DNA of 11,993 bases. It comes from CAZJKE01 sp964546585. Its GTDB lineage: Bacteria; Planctomycetota; Phycisphaerae; Phycisphaerales; SM1A02. Numbering within the stretch: the stretch's first letter is position 1; every line of letters starts with the position of its first letter. The notes beneath the pieces were generated by a model that made no database searches, was not told the origin of the DNA, and was given only the letters and a program-made list of their open reading frames with translations. The position numbers and the translations under genes were made by a program. Shown piece after piece: positions 1 through 6,866 of this stretch. Location of the stretch: positions 1 through 11,993 of the forward strand of contig CAZJKE010000047.1 in NCBI GenBank assembly GCA_964546585.1. Direction: 5' to 3'.

Positions 1-240
1 TGACCTCACGCAGCCCTCCGGGGAGCGCTGGTGGGCAAGGGACATCGGCGGGAAGTAGTACACGCCGCTCTCCGGAAGATGTTCTTCGATGTCATCGACC
101 AGAGCCATGACTCCGTCGTCCTGCCGAATCGTGTCGAAGTGCCAGGTCATGACTGCCCACGAAATGAAACCCCAGAGAAAGAGCATCGCGCCGCCGAGAA
201 ACCCACCAAGGAGCAGTCTTTTCATCATGCGTGGGAGCAT
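1..240 (-). CDS. Small single-pass membrane protein, N-terminal part only
   Basis: The reading frame is open from an ATG at 240 to the left edge (80 codons), so the C-terminus is missing. A short basic start (Met-Lys-Arg around residues 6-8) leads into a glycine-rich hydrophobic helix at about residues 9-32. A probably extracytoplasmic segment follows, containing WHFDTI and later ESGVYYFP. This arrangement (KR, LLGG, WGFISW, then a PESGxY stretch) resembles a widespread family of uncharacterised bacterial membrane proteins, which is a recollection of family style and not a search result. In-frame ATGs at 228 and 225 are equally possible starts, and the MKRLLLG start would suit a signal-anchor. 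No clear Shine-Dalgarno site precedes any of them. The gene is divergent from mdh. Its function is unknown. Confidence 0.7.
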   Translation of the reverse strand, partial: MLPRMMKRLLLGGFLGGAMLFLWGFISWAVMTWHFDTIRQDDGVMALVDDIEEHLPESGVYYFPPMSLAHQRSPEGCVRS

Positions 241-261
241 ACCCGGTCCGCAAGGGTGGTG

Positions 262-267
262 TAGAAT
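262..267 (+). promoter_or_regulatory. Possible -10 element for mdh
   Basis: TAGAAT differs from the sigma70-type consensus TATAAT at one position. It lies about 45 nt ahead of the mdh ATG, in the only non-coding stretch (241-312) between two divergent genes. No convincing -35 hexamer is visible at the right spacing, so this is a weak call. Confidence 0.25.
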
Positions 268-312
268 GCGGGTTTCCGACCATGCGGGGCCCAGCAGAGG
301 ATCCATTCAGCC

Positions 313-1269
313 ATGCAGCGAGCAAAAATCAGCATCATCGGAGCCGGCAATGTCGGCGCAACCTGCGCTCACTGGGCCGCCGCAAAGGAACTTGGTGACA
401 TCGTCCTGGTGGACATTCCCGACAAGGAGGGTGTCGCCAAGGGCAAGGCCATCGACCTGTTCTGCGCCAGCCCGGTGGAACGGTTCGATTCTGAAATCAT
501 CGGCACGAGTGACTACGCCGATGTCGACGGCAGCGATGTCGTCATTGTGACCGCCGGCATTCCTCGCAAGCCCGGCATGAGCCGCGACGATCTGATCGCA
601 ACCAATGTCAAGATCGTCAAGTCGGTGTCAGAGCAGGTCGCAGCGCATGCACCTGACGCCGTCATGATTGTTGTCTCGAACCCGCTCGACGCCATGGTGT
701 ATACCGCCTGGCAAGCATCGGGCTTCCCCACCAGCCGCATCGTCGGGCAGGCGGGGTGCCTTGATGTGGCGCGGTTCCGGGCATTCCTCGCCATGGAACT
801 CGGCATTTCGGTCGAGGACATTCAGGCATTGCTGCTTGGTGGCCATGGTGATGACATGGTGCCGCTGCCACGGTACACATCCGTCCATGGCGTTCCGATT
901 CTGCAACTCCTCCCAGAAGAAACCGTCACCGCCTGTGTCGATCGGGCGAAGATGGGTGGTGGCGAGATCGTCAAGTTGATGGGCACCAGCGCGTACTACG
1001 CGCCGGCCAGCGGCAGCGTCCAGATGGCCGAGGCGATCATCAAGAACAAGAAGCGGATTCTTCCCTGCGCCGCGTATTGCGACGGCGAGTACGGCATCAA
1101 CGGCCTGTTTGTCGGCGTGCCGGCCGTTCTTGGCAGCGGCGGTGTTGAGAAGATCATCGAGGTTGAACTCGATGAAACGGAACAGGCGTTGCTCGCCGAG
1201 AGCGCCTCGCATGTCGCGGAACTTGTCGAGATCGTGCAAACCACCTTCCCGGAATTAGCCGCCTGTTAG
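313..1269 (+). CDS. mdh: Malate dehydrogenase (LDH-like type)
   Basis: The product is 318 residues, the usual length for LDH-like malate dehydrogenases, which interconvert malate and oxaloacetate with NAD(H) in the TCA cycle in the cytosol. The Rossmann motif GAGNVG (residues 10-15) and Asp34 at the end of the second strand indicate NAD preference. The substrate loop carries Arg85 and Arg91 in IPRKPGMSRDD; an arginine in this loop marks malate rather than lactate dehydrogenases. Asn123 lies in VSNPLD. The catalytic pair is Asp151 with His178 (GGHGDD), and Arg154 is the third substrate arginine. AGAGGA at 296-301 is an acceptable ribosome binding site 11 nt before the ATG. The gene is convergent with gap and 19 nt separate the two stop codons. 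It appears to be transcribed alone. Confidence 0.96.
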   Translation: MQRAKISIIGAGNVGATCAHWAAAKELGDIVLVDIPDKEGVAKGKAIDLFCASPVERFDSEIIGTSDYADVDGSDVVIVTAGIPRKPGMSRDDLIATNVKIVKSVSEQVAAHAPDAVMIVVSNPLDAMVYTAWQASGFPTSRIVGQAGCLDVARFRAFLAMELGISVEDIQALLLGGHGDDMVPLPRYTSVHGVPILQLLPEETVTACVDRAKMGGGEIVKLMGTSAYYAPASGSVQMAEAIIKNKKRILPCAAYCDGEYGINGLFVGVPAVLGSGGVEKIIEVELDETEQALLAESASHVAELVEIVQTTFPELAAC

Positions 1270-1271
1270 AG

Positions 1272-1297
1272 GGTGTCCGGGACCGGTGTCAGACACC
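1272..1297. terminator. Palindrome cluster between convergent mdh and gap, possible terminator
   Basis: GGTGTC occurs at 1272-1277 and again at 1285-1290, and GACACC at 1292-1297. The last two form a 13-base palindrome around one central base. The first and last can pair across a 14-base loop, and GTCCGGGAC at 1275-1283 is also self-complementary. The cluster spans the end of both convergent genes, overlapping the last codons of gap. No T-run follows on either strand, so an intrinsic terminator is only a possibility. Confidence 0.3.
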
Positions 1298-2305
1298 GCC
1301 TGCTGCCATCAGGCGCAACATGTCGACACAGCGGTGCGCATAGCCGGATTCGTTGTCATACCAACTGAGCACCTTGAAGAACCGGTCATTCAGTTCGATG
1401 CCCGCAGTCGCGTCGTAGATACTGCTGTTGGGATCACCGACGAAGTCGGCGCTGACGATCGGCTCTTCCGTATACGCAAGCACACCCGACATCGGACCAT
1501 CCGCTGCCGTCTTCATCGCAGCGTTGATGTCCCCAAGTGATGTCGCTTTCGCCGTGCGAAAGGTCAAGTCGACCGCCGACACATCCGCCGTTGGCACACG
1601 CATCGCCATGCCGGTCAACTTCCCCTGCAACTGCGGCAAACACAGGCCGACGGCCTTCGCCGCACCGGTGCTCGCGGGAATCATGTTCATGTAGGCGTTG
1701 CGGCCGCCACGAAAATCCTTCTTCGTCGGCCCGTCCTGTGTCGGCTGTGTCGCGGTGACTGCATGGATCGTCGTCATCAATCCTTCTTCAAGCCCAAAGG
1801 CATCATCGATGACCTTGGCGATCGGCGCCAGACAGTTCGTGGTGCATGATGCGTTGGAGATGACGCGATCAGTTGCCGGATCATATTCCTCGTGATTCAC
1901 CTTGTAGACAAGCGTCTTCACCTCGTGAGGCGTTTTTGTCGGCGCAGAAATCAACACCTGCTTCGCTCCGGCGGCAAGATGCTGGCTGGCGCCATCGAAT
2001 GACGTGAACAGCCCGGTGGATTCAAGCACGAAGTCGACCCCGAGATCGCCCCAGGGCAGCGCAGCGGGGTCGCGCTCACTGAGGCACGCCGTGCCGATAC
2101 CGTCAACGGCAAACCCACTGTCCGTGACCTGCACATCCTGACCGAAACGGCCGTGCATGGTGTCGTACTTCAGGAGATAGGCAAGATTGTCGGCGTCAAC
2201 CAGATCATTGACGGCTGCGATCTCAAAGTCGCCGCTCTCGAAAGTTGCGCGGTACACCAACCGCCCAATGCGCCCGAACCCGTTGATGCCGATCCTGATC
2301 GCCAT
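1289..2305 (-). CDS. gap: Glyceraldehyde-3-phosphate dehydrogenase, class I
   Basis: This 338-residue enzyme oxidatively phosphorylates glyceraldehyde-3-phosphate to 1,3-bisphosphoglycerate in glycolysis and can run in reverse for gluconeogenesis. The NAD-binding motif GINGFGRIGR lies at residues 7-16, and Asp34 in AVNDL favours NAD over NADP. The catalytic Cys154 sits in SNASCTTN and its partner is His181. Substrate-binding motifs are STGAAKAVG, the TATQPTQDGP segment and the C-terminal WYDNESGY. These features resemble the GapA/eukaryote-like class I enzymes. The start is the ATG at 2305-2303, with a good site AGGAGA at 2313-2318 upstream. It is the last gene of the leftward run, 45 nt after the adenosyltransferase gene, with a hairpin in that gap. 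It may therefore be partly uncoupled from its upstream neighbours. Confidence 0.97.
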   Translation of the reverse strand: MAIRIGINGFGRIGRLVYRATFESGDFEIAAVNDLVDADNLAYLLKYDTMHGRFGQDVQVTDSGFAVDGIGTACLSERDPAALPWGDLGVDFVLESTGLFTSFDGASQHLAAGAKQVLISAPTKTPHEVKTLVYKVNHEEYDPATDRVISNASCTTNCLAPIAKVIDDAFGLEEGLMTTIHAVTATQPTQDGPTKKDFRGGRNAYMNMIPASTGAAKAVGLCLPQLQGKLTGMAMRVPTADVSAVDLTFRTAKATSLGDINAAMKTAADGPMSGVLAYTEEPIVSADFVGDPNSSIYDATAGIELNDRFFKVLSWYDNESGYAHRCVDMLRLMAAGGV

Positions 2306-2320
2306 GTCGTACTCTCCTGC

Positions 2321-2344
2321 AAAGGGGCGAATGATACTCGCCCC
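2321..2344 (-). terminator. GC-rich hairpin with short T tract between adenosyltransferase gene and gap
   Basis: Read on the minus strand, GGGGCGA (2344-2338), a 7-base loop and TCGCCCC (2330-2324) form a perfect 7-bp stem, followed by TTT (2323-2321). It starts six bases after the adenosyltransferase stop codon and ends a few bases before the gap Shine-Dalgarno site. A weak intrinsic terminator or a processing or stability hairpin at the 5' end of gap mRNA would both fit. The short T tract argues against a strong terminator. Confidence 0.5.
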
Positions 2345-2350
2345 CGAGAT

Positions 2351-2848
2351 TCACGGCCACTGCTGCTCCTGCTCGCCGGCCTCTCTGTTCGCCTCGCGGG
2401 CAAGCGCAAAGAGAAGGTCACTCAACCTGTTGAGAAAGACCACAACCTGTTCGCCACCGGGAATACCCAACACTCGGCGCTCGGCGCGGCGACAGATCGC
2501 ACGGGCCAAATGTAACCGGGCCGCTCGTTCACAGCCGCCTGGAAGAATGAACGCCGTCAGCGGGGTGTTCTCCTGCTCGACCTCGTCAATCCAAGTCTCC
2601 AGTTTCTCGACGTCTGTTGCATCGATCCGCCGAACCTTCACCGTGTCCGTACCGGGCGGCGTTGCGAGATCGCTGCCGACCTCCATCAAGACCGACTGCA
2701 ACTGGCCAAGGCCGCCGGCGAGACCGATCGCGGCGTTCAATTCGTCAACTGTTCCATATGCCTCGACGCGTGGATCATTCTTCGAGACGCGGCCACCGCC
2801 GAACAGCCCGGTGGACCCGTCGTCGCCGCTGCGGGTGTACAGCCGCAC
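2351..2848 (-). CDS. Cob(I)alamin adenosyltransferase, PduO type
   Basis: This 165-residue protein has the length and motifs of PduO/MMAB-type ATP:cob(I)alamin adenosyltransferases. These transfer the adenosyl group of ATP to reduced cobalamin to make adenosylcobalamin. The N-terminal ATP-binding signature TRSGDDGSTGLFGG lies at residues 5-18, followed by VEAYGTVDELNA (28-39). The helical core holds LPGG (102-105), CRRAERR (119-125) and LNRLSDLLF (139-147), all family hallmarks. The start is a GTG at 2848-2846, with GGAG (2860-2857) at good distance; this site overlaps the end of atpG, whose stop is only 5 nt away. Tight coupling to atpG is therefore likely. The name could be mmaB, pduO or cobO by convention; no cobalamin-dependent enzyme is in the window to decide which pathway it serves. 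Confidence 0.93.
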   Translation of the reverse strand: MRLYTRSGDDGSTGLFGGGRVSKNDPRVEAYGTVDELNAAIGLAGGLGQLQSVLMEVGSDLATPPGTDTVKVRRIDATDVEKLETWIDEVEQENTPLTAFILPGGCERAARLHLARAICRRAERRVLGIPGGEQVVVFLNRLSDLLFALAREANREAGEQEQQWP

Positions 2849-2853
2849 GCTCG

Positions 2854-3729
2854 TTACTCCAGCGCCGCCGCGCCGGAGATGATCTCGGTCAGTTCGGTCG
2901 TGATCTGGGCCTGGCGGGCGCGGTTGTATGAGCGCCGCAGATCCCGACCAAGCTCGTTGGCGTTTTCGGTGGCGGCCTTCATGGCGATCATCCGCATGAT
3001 CTGCTCGCTGACCACCGCGTCATTGAACGCCTGAAAGAGCGTCGTCTTGAGACTTCGAGGAAGCAGGTCGTCCAACAGATCACCTGCTGACGGCGAAAAC
3101 TCGTAGTTCGCCGCTGTCCCGCCGGCTTGCTCCTCGTCACCGGCATCTTCGCGGGATATGGGCAAGAGCTGAATGATCTCCGGGGTCTGCTTGGCGTTGG
3201 ATTCGAATCGCATGTAGGCAACGCGAACCGCGTCCCACCGGCCTTCGGCAAAGTCTCGCATGTATCGATCCGCGAGCATTGCAACATCTTCGTACCGTGG
3301 TTTGTCGCCAATGGTGTGCTGGTCGGCAATCTCAATCTTCTGGAACTTGAAGAACCCCGCAGCCTTCTTCCCGGCAGTCTCCACATCGATCGCAATGTCC
3401 CTGCTTCGGAGATCCCGCACATGTTGCATCGCTCGCCGCAGGATCGTGCCGTTGTACGCGCCACAGAGCCCGCGGTCCGATGTGATAACCAGCAAGAGTT
3501 CACGATGGGACTTGCCCGTACTGGAAATGAGCGGCGAGTCATAGTCGCCAGCCGCACTGGACACTTCGCCCACCAGCCGCGAAATCGCATTGGTGTACGG
3601 ACGGCTGTCCCTGGCTCGGGCAAGGGCGGCTGTGAACTTGGCCGTGGCGATCATCTGCATCGTCTTCGTGATGCGAGAGATCGTCCCGACCGCCGTCATG
3701 CGGTTCTTGATCTGCCTGATCTGAGCCAT
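2854..3729 (-). CDS. atpG: F-type ATP synthase gamma subunit
   Basis: The product (291 residues) is the central-stalk gamma subunit of F1, whose rotating coiled coil couples proton or sodium flow to ATP synthesis at the membrane. The N-terminal helix begins MAQIRQIKNRMTAV and continues ITKTMQMIATAKF; the middle has LLVITSDRGLCGAYN (near residues 80-94). The C-terminal helix contains MRMIAMKAATENAN and the closing YNRARQAQITTELTEIISGA, the family signature. The frame is open for 48 more codons upstream, but that part overlaps the neighbouring hydrolase gene antisense-free in another frame and does not resemble gamma subunits, so ATG 3729 is the start. No clear Shine-Dalgarno site is seen. An acidic stretch near residues 190-215 (DAGDEEQAGG) looks like a family-variable insertion. 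The gene is not flanked by atpA or atpD, which is unusual. Confidence 0.96.
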   Translation of the reverse strand: MAQIRQIKNRMTAVGTISRITKTMQMIATAKFTAALARARDSRPYTNAISRLVGEVSSAAGDYDSPLISSTGKSHRELLLVITSDRGLCGAYNGTILRRAMQHVRDLRSRDIAIDVETAGKKAAGFFKFQKIEIADQHTIGDKPRYEDVAMLADRYMRDFAEGRWDAVRVAYMRFESNAKQTPEIIQLLPISREDAGDEEQAGGTAANYEFSPSAGDLLDDLLPRSLKTTLFQAFNDAVVSEQIMRMIAMKAATENANELGRDLRRSYNRARQAQITTELTEIISGAAALE

Positions 3730-3748
3730 GAGACCGGGGATTGTAGCA

Positions 3749-4585
3749 TCAGAGCGTGAGCCCATCCCACGCCAAAGACATGCCGCTGGGCAGTTCCGCT
3801 TCGAGCTCGCCATGGACGATGTCGTGGGACATGTGGGTGAAGAATGTCCGGGGCGCTCCGACCTGTTCCGCAATGCGGCAGGCCTGATCCACGGTCAGGT
3901 GCGTGGGGTGGTGGCGGGGGCGGAGCATGTCCAGCACCAACACCTCCAAGCCACTGAGCAGCGGCCATGTCTCCGGTGGAAAAGAAGAAACATCGGTGCA
4001 GTAGGCAAGCGGCAGGCAGGAATCCGCGCCCTCCGCGTCAATCCGGAACCCCAGCACGGGGAGACGACCGTGCAGCAGCCGTAGAGGCGTGAATGAAACG
4101 CCGAACAGGTCAATCGTCTCGCCGGGCGTCAAATCATTGGGAATGAGCCTCGCGACAAACGACTTGTTCACGTTTCCGTCCGGCTCGAAGATGTGCAGAA
4201 AGACCCGACGCAGGTTTTCCAGTGTCCGGGATTCCGCATACACATCAATGGATTGACGCATGACAGCGTTGAACCGCCGTACCTCGTCCAGCCCGAAGAT
4301 GTGGTCGACATGATGGTGCGTAAACAGAATGCCATCGCACCGCTGCAGATCGGCGTCGATGGCCTGCAGACGCAAGTCGGGCGATGTGTCAATCAAGATC
4401 GTTCGATCCTGTCCCCCTTCGTCCCGAAACTGGATACATGCGCCACTTCGAGTCCTCCGGTCCCGCGGATCGTCGCTGGTGCACGCCGGGCAGGAACACG
4501 CAATGGACGGAATGCCCGAGGATGTCCCGGTACCCAGAAAGCGGAAGGAAAAGTCAGTGACCGGCATCGGCTTTCTCGTCCCCAT
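3749..4585 (-). CDS. Metallo-beta-lactamase-fold hydrolase, PhnP-like
   Basis: This is a 278-residue cytosolic metal-dependent hydrolase. The metal-binding motif is THHHVDH (H90, H92, D94, H95); later ligands are probably H172 (LLHGR), D198 (CTDVS) and a histidine in THMSHD (251-254). The opening FLGTGTSSGIP (16-26), the cysteine set C30, C32, C35 and the RRTRSG stretch match the PhnP / phosphoribosyl cyclic phosphodiesterase branch of the superfamily. In that branch substrates include cyclic phosphates and other phosphodiesters. No phosphonate (phn) gene is nearby, so the PhnP reaction should not be assumed. The start is uncertain: ATG 4585 overlaps the antiporter gene by 32 nt, while ATG 4567 (MPVTDF) overlaps by 14 nt and leaves a more typical N-terminus. 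It lies in the leftward operon, 19 nt before atpG. Confidence 0.88.
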   Translation of the reverse strand: MGTRKPMPVTDFSFRFLGTGTSSGIPSIACSCPACTSDDPRDRRTRSGACIQFRDEGGQDRTILIDTSPDLRLQAIDADLQRCDGILFTHHHVDHIFGLDEVRRFNAVMRQSIDVYAESRTLENLRRVFLHIFEPDGNVNKSFVARLIPNDLTPGETIDLFGVSFTPLRLLHGRLPVLGFRIDAEGADSCLPLAYCTDVSSFPPETWPLLSGLEVLVLDMLRPRHHPTHLTVDQACRIAEQVGAPRTFFTHMSHDIVHGELEAELPSGMSLAWDGLTL

Positions 4586-5819
4586 CCCCTTTCACGCCGG
4601 TCAATCGAATCAGCGGACCGATCGTGAGCCCTTGCAGCAACAGGCTCACAAGCACGACACCGAATGTGATCGGCAGCATCGTGTCCCTGATCTCGCCGCC
4701 AGGAAGGCCGAGTACCAATGCAAGAGGGATCGAGCCCTTCATGCCCGACCAGAAGATGACATGCTTCCATCCCGAAGGCCAGTGGCCGCCGACCGACCAC
4801 GCCGTCGGATACACCATGATCGCTCGCGCCGCCAGAATCGCGCCGAAACACGCAGCCGTTCCAATCAACACCTTCGGCGCCATGAGTGCGGAGATTCCGC
4901 CGACATATTGCAGCTCGAATCCGATCAGAAGGAAGACGATGGAGTTCACGATGAAGTCAATGGACTCCCAGAACGTGTTGATGGTCTGGATCGTGCGTTT
5001 GCCCATCGCCAATCGCGTGCCGTAGTTGCCGATGATGAGGCCCGCCACCACCACTGCAATGACACCGGATGCACCACTGCGTTCCGCAACGATGAACGAA
5101 CCCCAGGCGAGGACGATCGTGATGGCGTTTTCAAGAACATGGTCGTTGAGTCGCCGCAGCAGCCAGAACGCGATCAGGCCGAAACCGAGGCCAAATACGA
5201 CGCCCAGCCCGGCCACCTGAATGAACTGCAACACACCGGACGCAATCGAAATGTCCGCGACATGTGCGCCGCCGAACACCGCTGTCATCAGAATGAGAAA
5301 CAACACGACGCCCGTGCCGTCATTGAAGAGGCTCTCTCCCTCGATCAATGTCCGCAGTCGCTTTGGTGCGCCGGCAACCCGCAGCGTGGCGAGAACCGAA
5401 ATGGGATCGGTCGGTGCGAGCAAGGCACCGAACAACAGCGCGGGCATCCACGCCGACTCCACTCCGAAGAACGGCCTCGCAACAAGTGCGACAAGCACTG
5501 TCGTCACCGCCACTCCCGGGATGGCGAGGATCGCAACAGGCACCGCCTTTCGTTGGAGCGTGTCGATATCGAGATGCAGCCCGGCCTGGAAGAGAAGCGG
5601 CGGAAGAAAGAGTGCAAGCACCAATTCCTGTGTGATGACCGCGCCGTCGGGGGCAGCGCCGAGCACCGCCACGAGCAATCCTGCCAACACGAGTGCGATT
5701 GTGTAGGGAACCTTGACGAACTTGGACAACACGCCGATGACCGCGGCGAACGCCAATAGCGAAATGAAAACCGTAAGCGTCGACGAGACGATTCCGTGCT
5801 CGGCGAGGGAAGCGAGCAT
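4554..5819 (-). CDS. Na+/H+ (monovalent cation/proton) antiporter, CPA1/NhaP-like
   Basis: This 421-residue inner-membrane protein has about a dozen hydrophobic segments and belongs to the Na+/H+ exchanger family. It exchanges sodium (or potassium) for protons to control pH and salt. The unwound-helix motif APTDPIS lies at 135-141 and the ion-site motif GESLFNDGTG at 161-170. The Asn166-Asp167 pair is typical of electroneutral CPA1 exchangers, which differ from the Asp-Asp pair of electrogenic NhaA. Further family features are GVIAVVVAGLIIGN (252-265) and GMKGSIPLALVLGLP (359-373). The short charged tail (about 410-421) carries no TrkA-C or other regulatory domain. The ATG at 5819 overlaps the thiE stop by one base (TGATG on the minus strand), implying translational coupling. 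The frame extends 56 codons upstream, but that part lies inside thiE in another frame and is rejected. Confidence 0.93.
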   Translation of the reverse strand: MLASLAEHGIVSSTLTVFISLLAFAAVIGVLSKFVKVPYTIALVLAGLLVAVLGAAPDGAVITQELVLALFLPPLLFQAGLHLDIDTLQRKAVPVAILAIPGVAVTTVLVALVARPFFGVESAWMPALLFGALLAPTDPISVLATLRVAGAPKRLRTLIEGESLFNDGTGVVLFLILMTAVFGGAHVADISIASGVLQFIQVAGLGVVFGLGFGLIAFWLLRRLNDHVLENAITIVLAWGSFIVAERSGASGVIAVVVAGLIIGNYGTRLAMGKRTIQTINTFWESIDFIVNSIVFLLIGFELQYVGGISALMAPKVLIGTAACFGAILAARAIMVYPTAWSVGGHWPSGWKHVIFWSGMKGSIPLALVLGLPGGEIRDTMLPITFGVVLVSLLLQGLTIGPLIRLTGVKGDGDEKADAGH

Positions 5820-6841
5820 CAGGCTGGCACCACTGTGGGCTGTGCGAGGGCCGCTGCCGATTCGGCCGGATTCTCGGCACCGCAGATGGATGCACATACC
5901 GCCACGCCACGGCCGCCAGCGTCGCGCACAGAGGCGATATTGGCCGGCGTGATTCCTCCGATTGCCAGATGATGCATCGGCGGCCAACGGTCAATGACCA
6001 ATTGGAGCAATGTGACTCCTGCCGGCTCGCGGTCTGGCTTCGTCTGCGAGGCAAACATCGCACCAATGCCGAGATAGTCTGCGCCTGCATCGATCGCCGC
6101 CGCGGCTTCATCGAGGTTGTGAGCAGTTGCACCAATGATCAACCCGCTCCCAACAATGGACCTTGCGTCGCTGACCGGCAGATCCGTTCGACCCAGATGC
6201 ACGCCATCGGCATCGGCGGCCATCGCCACATCCACTCGATCGTTGACGATGACAGGAACACCGCGCGGCCGCGCCACGCCGATGACAGCCCTGACATGGT
6301 CGACCAGTTCGCCGCCGTCCATGGTTTTCTCTCGCACCTGCACGCAATCGGTGCCACCAGCAATGACTTCGGCAAGAAAGTCCTCCCACGGATGTCGGCA
6401 GGCCTCCACAGTCAGTACGAGACAGAGCGACCACTGCTTTGCTGCTCGCGAGGCCAGCGAGGTGAGGACGGCTGCGGAGAGGTCGTACATTCTGTACCTG
6501 ATCGCCTCCAGCGAAGATGCGGTGCCGTGGATCTTCGCCGTTTCCTCCAGGACCCGCATCGCCTCACCGCACCTGCTCGCTGCGGCGGCGGCGATGTCGC
6601 GGAGCCCCTCCCGCCGAGATTCGGATGGATGTGACAGTTCTGTTCCCCCATCGCCCGCCGTATCACGCGACCAGAAGACATCGGTGGACCGCAGGGATGA
6701 TCGCAGGTCGTGGCGACACGCCTTGATCCCAACGGAAATATCAGAGCGGTCCAACACGAACCTCGCGATATCCTCAAGAACCCGCATGGCCTCGGAGGCT
6801 CGGTTGGCGTTTGCGTCCAGCATGCGTGCGACCGTACCCAT
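5819..6841 (-). CDS. thiE: Fused ThiD2 HMP-phosphate kinase / ThiE thiamine-phosphate synthase
   Basis: The 340-residue protein has two parts. Residues about 6-125 match the ThiD2 family, a helical hydroxymethylpyrimidine-phosphate kinase unrelated to ribokinase-like ThiD. Its hallmark LDANANRASEAMRVLED (8-24) is echoed by ASRCGEAMRVLEE (88-100), the internal repeat seen in this family. Residues about 135-335 form a ThiE TIM barrel that joins HMP-PP to thiazole phosphate. Its motifs are QVREK (168-172), VNDRVD (199-204), GVHLGRTDLP (213-222), GIGAMFASQTK (258-268) and IGGI (294-297). The fusion would carry out the last two steps before thiamine phosphate. Start candidates are ATG 6841 (used), 6823 and 6868; family members usually begin just before the DANxNR motif, so 6823 is also reasonable. 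The gene heads the leftward run and is divergent from the aminopeptidase gene. Confidence 0.93.
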   Translation of the reverse strand: MGTVARMLDANANRASEAMRVLEDIARFVLDRSDISVGIKACRHDLRSSLRSTDVFWSRDTAGDGGTELSHPSESRREGLRDIAAAAASRCGEAMRVLEETAKIHGTASSLEAIRYRMYDLSAAVLTSLASRAAKQWSLCLVLTVEACRHPWEDFLAEVIAGGTDCVQVREKTMDGGELVDHVRAVIGVARPRGVPVIVNDRVDVAMAADADGVHLGRTDLPVSDARSIVGSGLIIGATAHNLDEAAAAIDAGADYLGIGAMFASQTKPDREPAGVTLLQLVIDRWPPMHHLAIGGITPANIASVRDAGGRGVAVCASICGAENPAESAAALAQPTVVPA

Positions 6842-6866
6842 CGCTGCACATGGTAGGCTTGCGGGC

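Noticed and set aside
628..1239. 203-codon open frame on the minus strand
   Set aside because: It is antisense to malate dehydrogenase, which has complete family motifs throughout this stretch.
3730..3873. 48-codon N-terminal extension of atpG
   Set aside because: It lies within the hydrolase gene in another frame. Gamma subunits start at MAQIRQIKNR.
4329..5759. Long open frame (476 codons) on the plus strand
   Set aside because: It is antisense to the Na+/H+ antiporter and part of the hydrolase gene. Its translation is rich in Arg, His, Asp and Gln with no hydrophobic core, typical of a GC-rich shadow frame.
5820..5987. 56-codon N-terminal extension of the antiporter
   Set aside because: It overlaps the thiE coding region, has no membrane character, and the ATG at 5819 shares a TGATG junction with the thiE stop.
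6135..6866. Upstream 244-codon extension of the aminopeptidase frame
   Set aside because: It is antisense to the ThiD2-ThiE gene. The translation is Ser/Arg-rich and does not resemble an M17 N-terminal domain.
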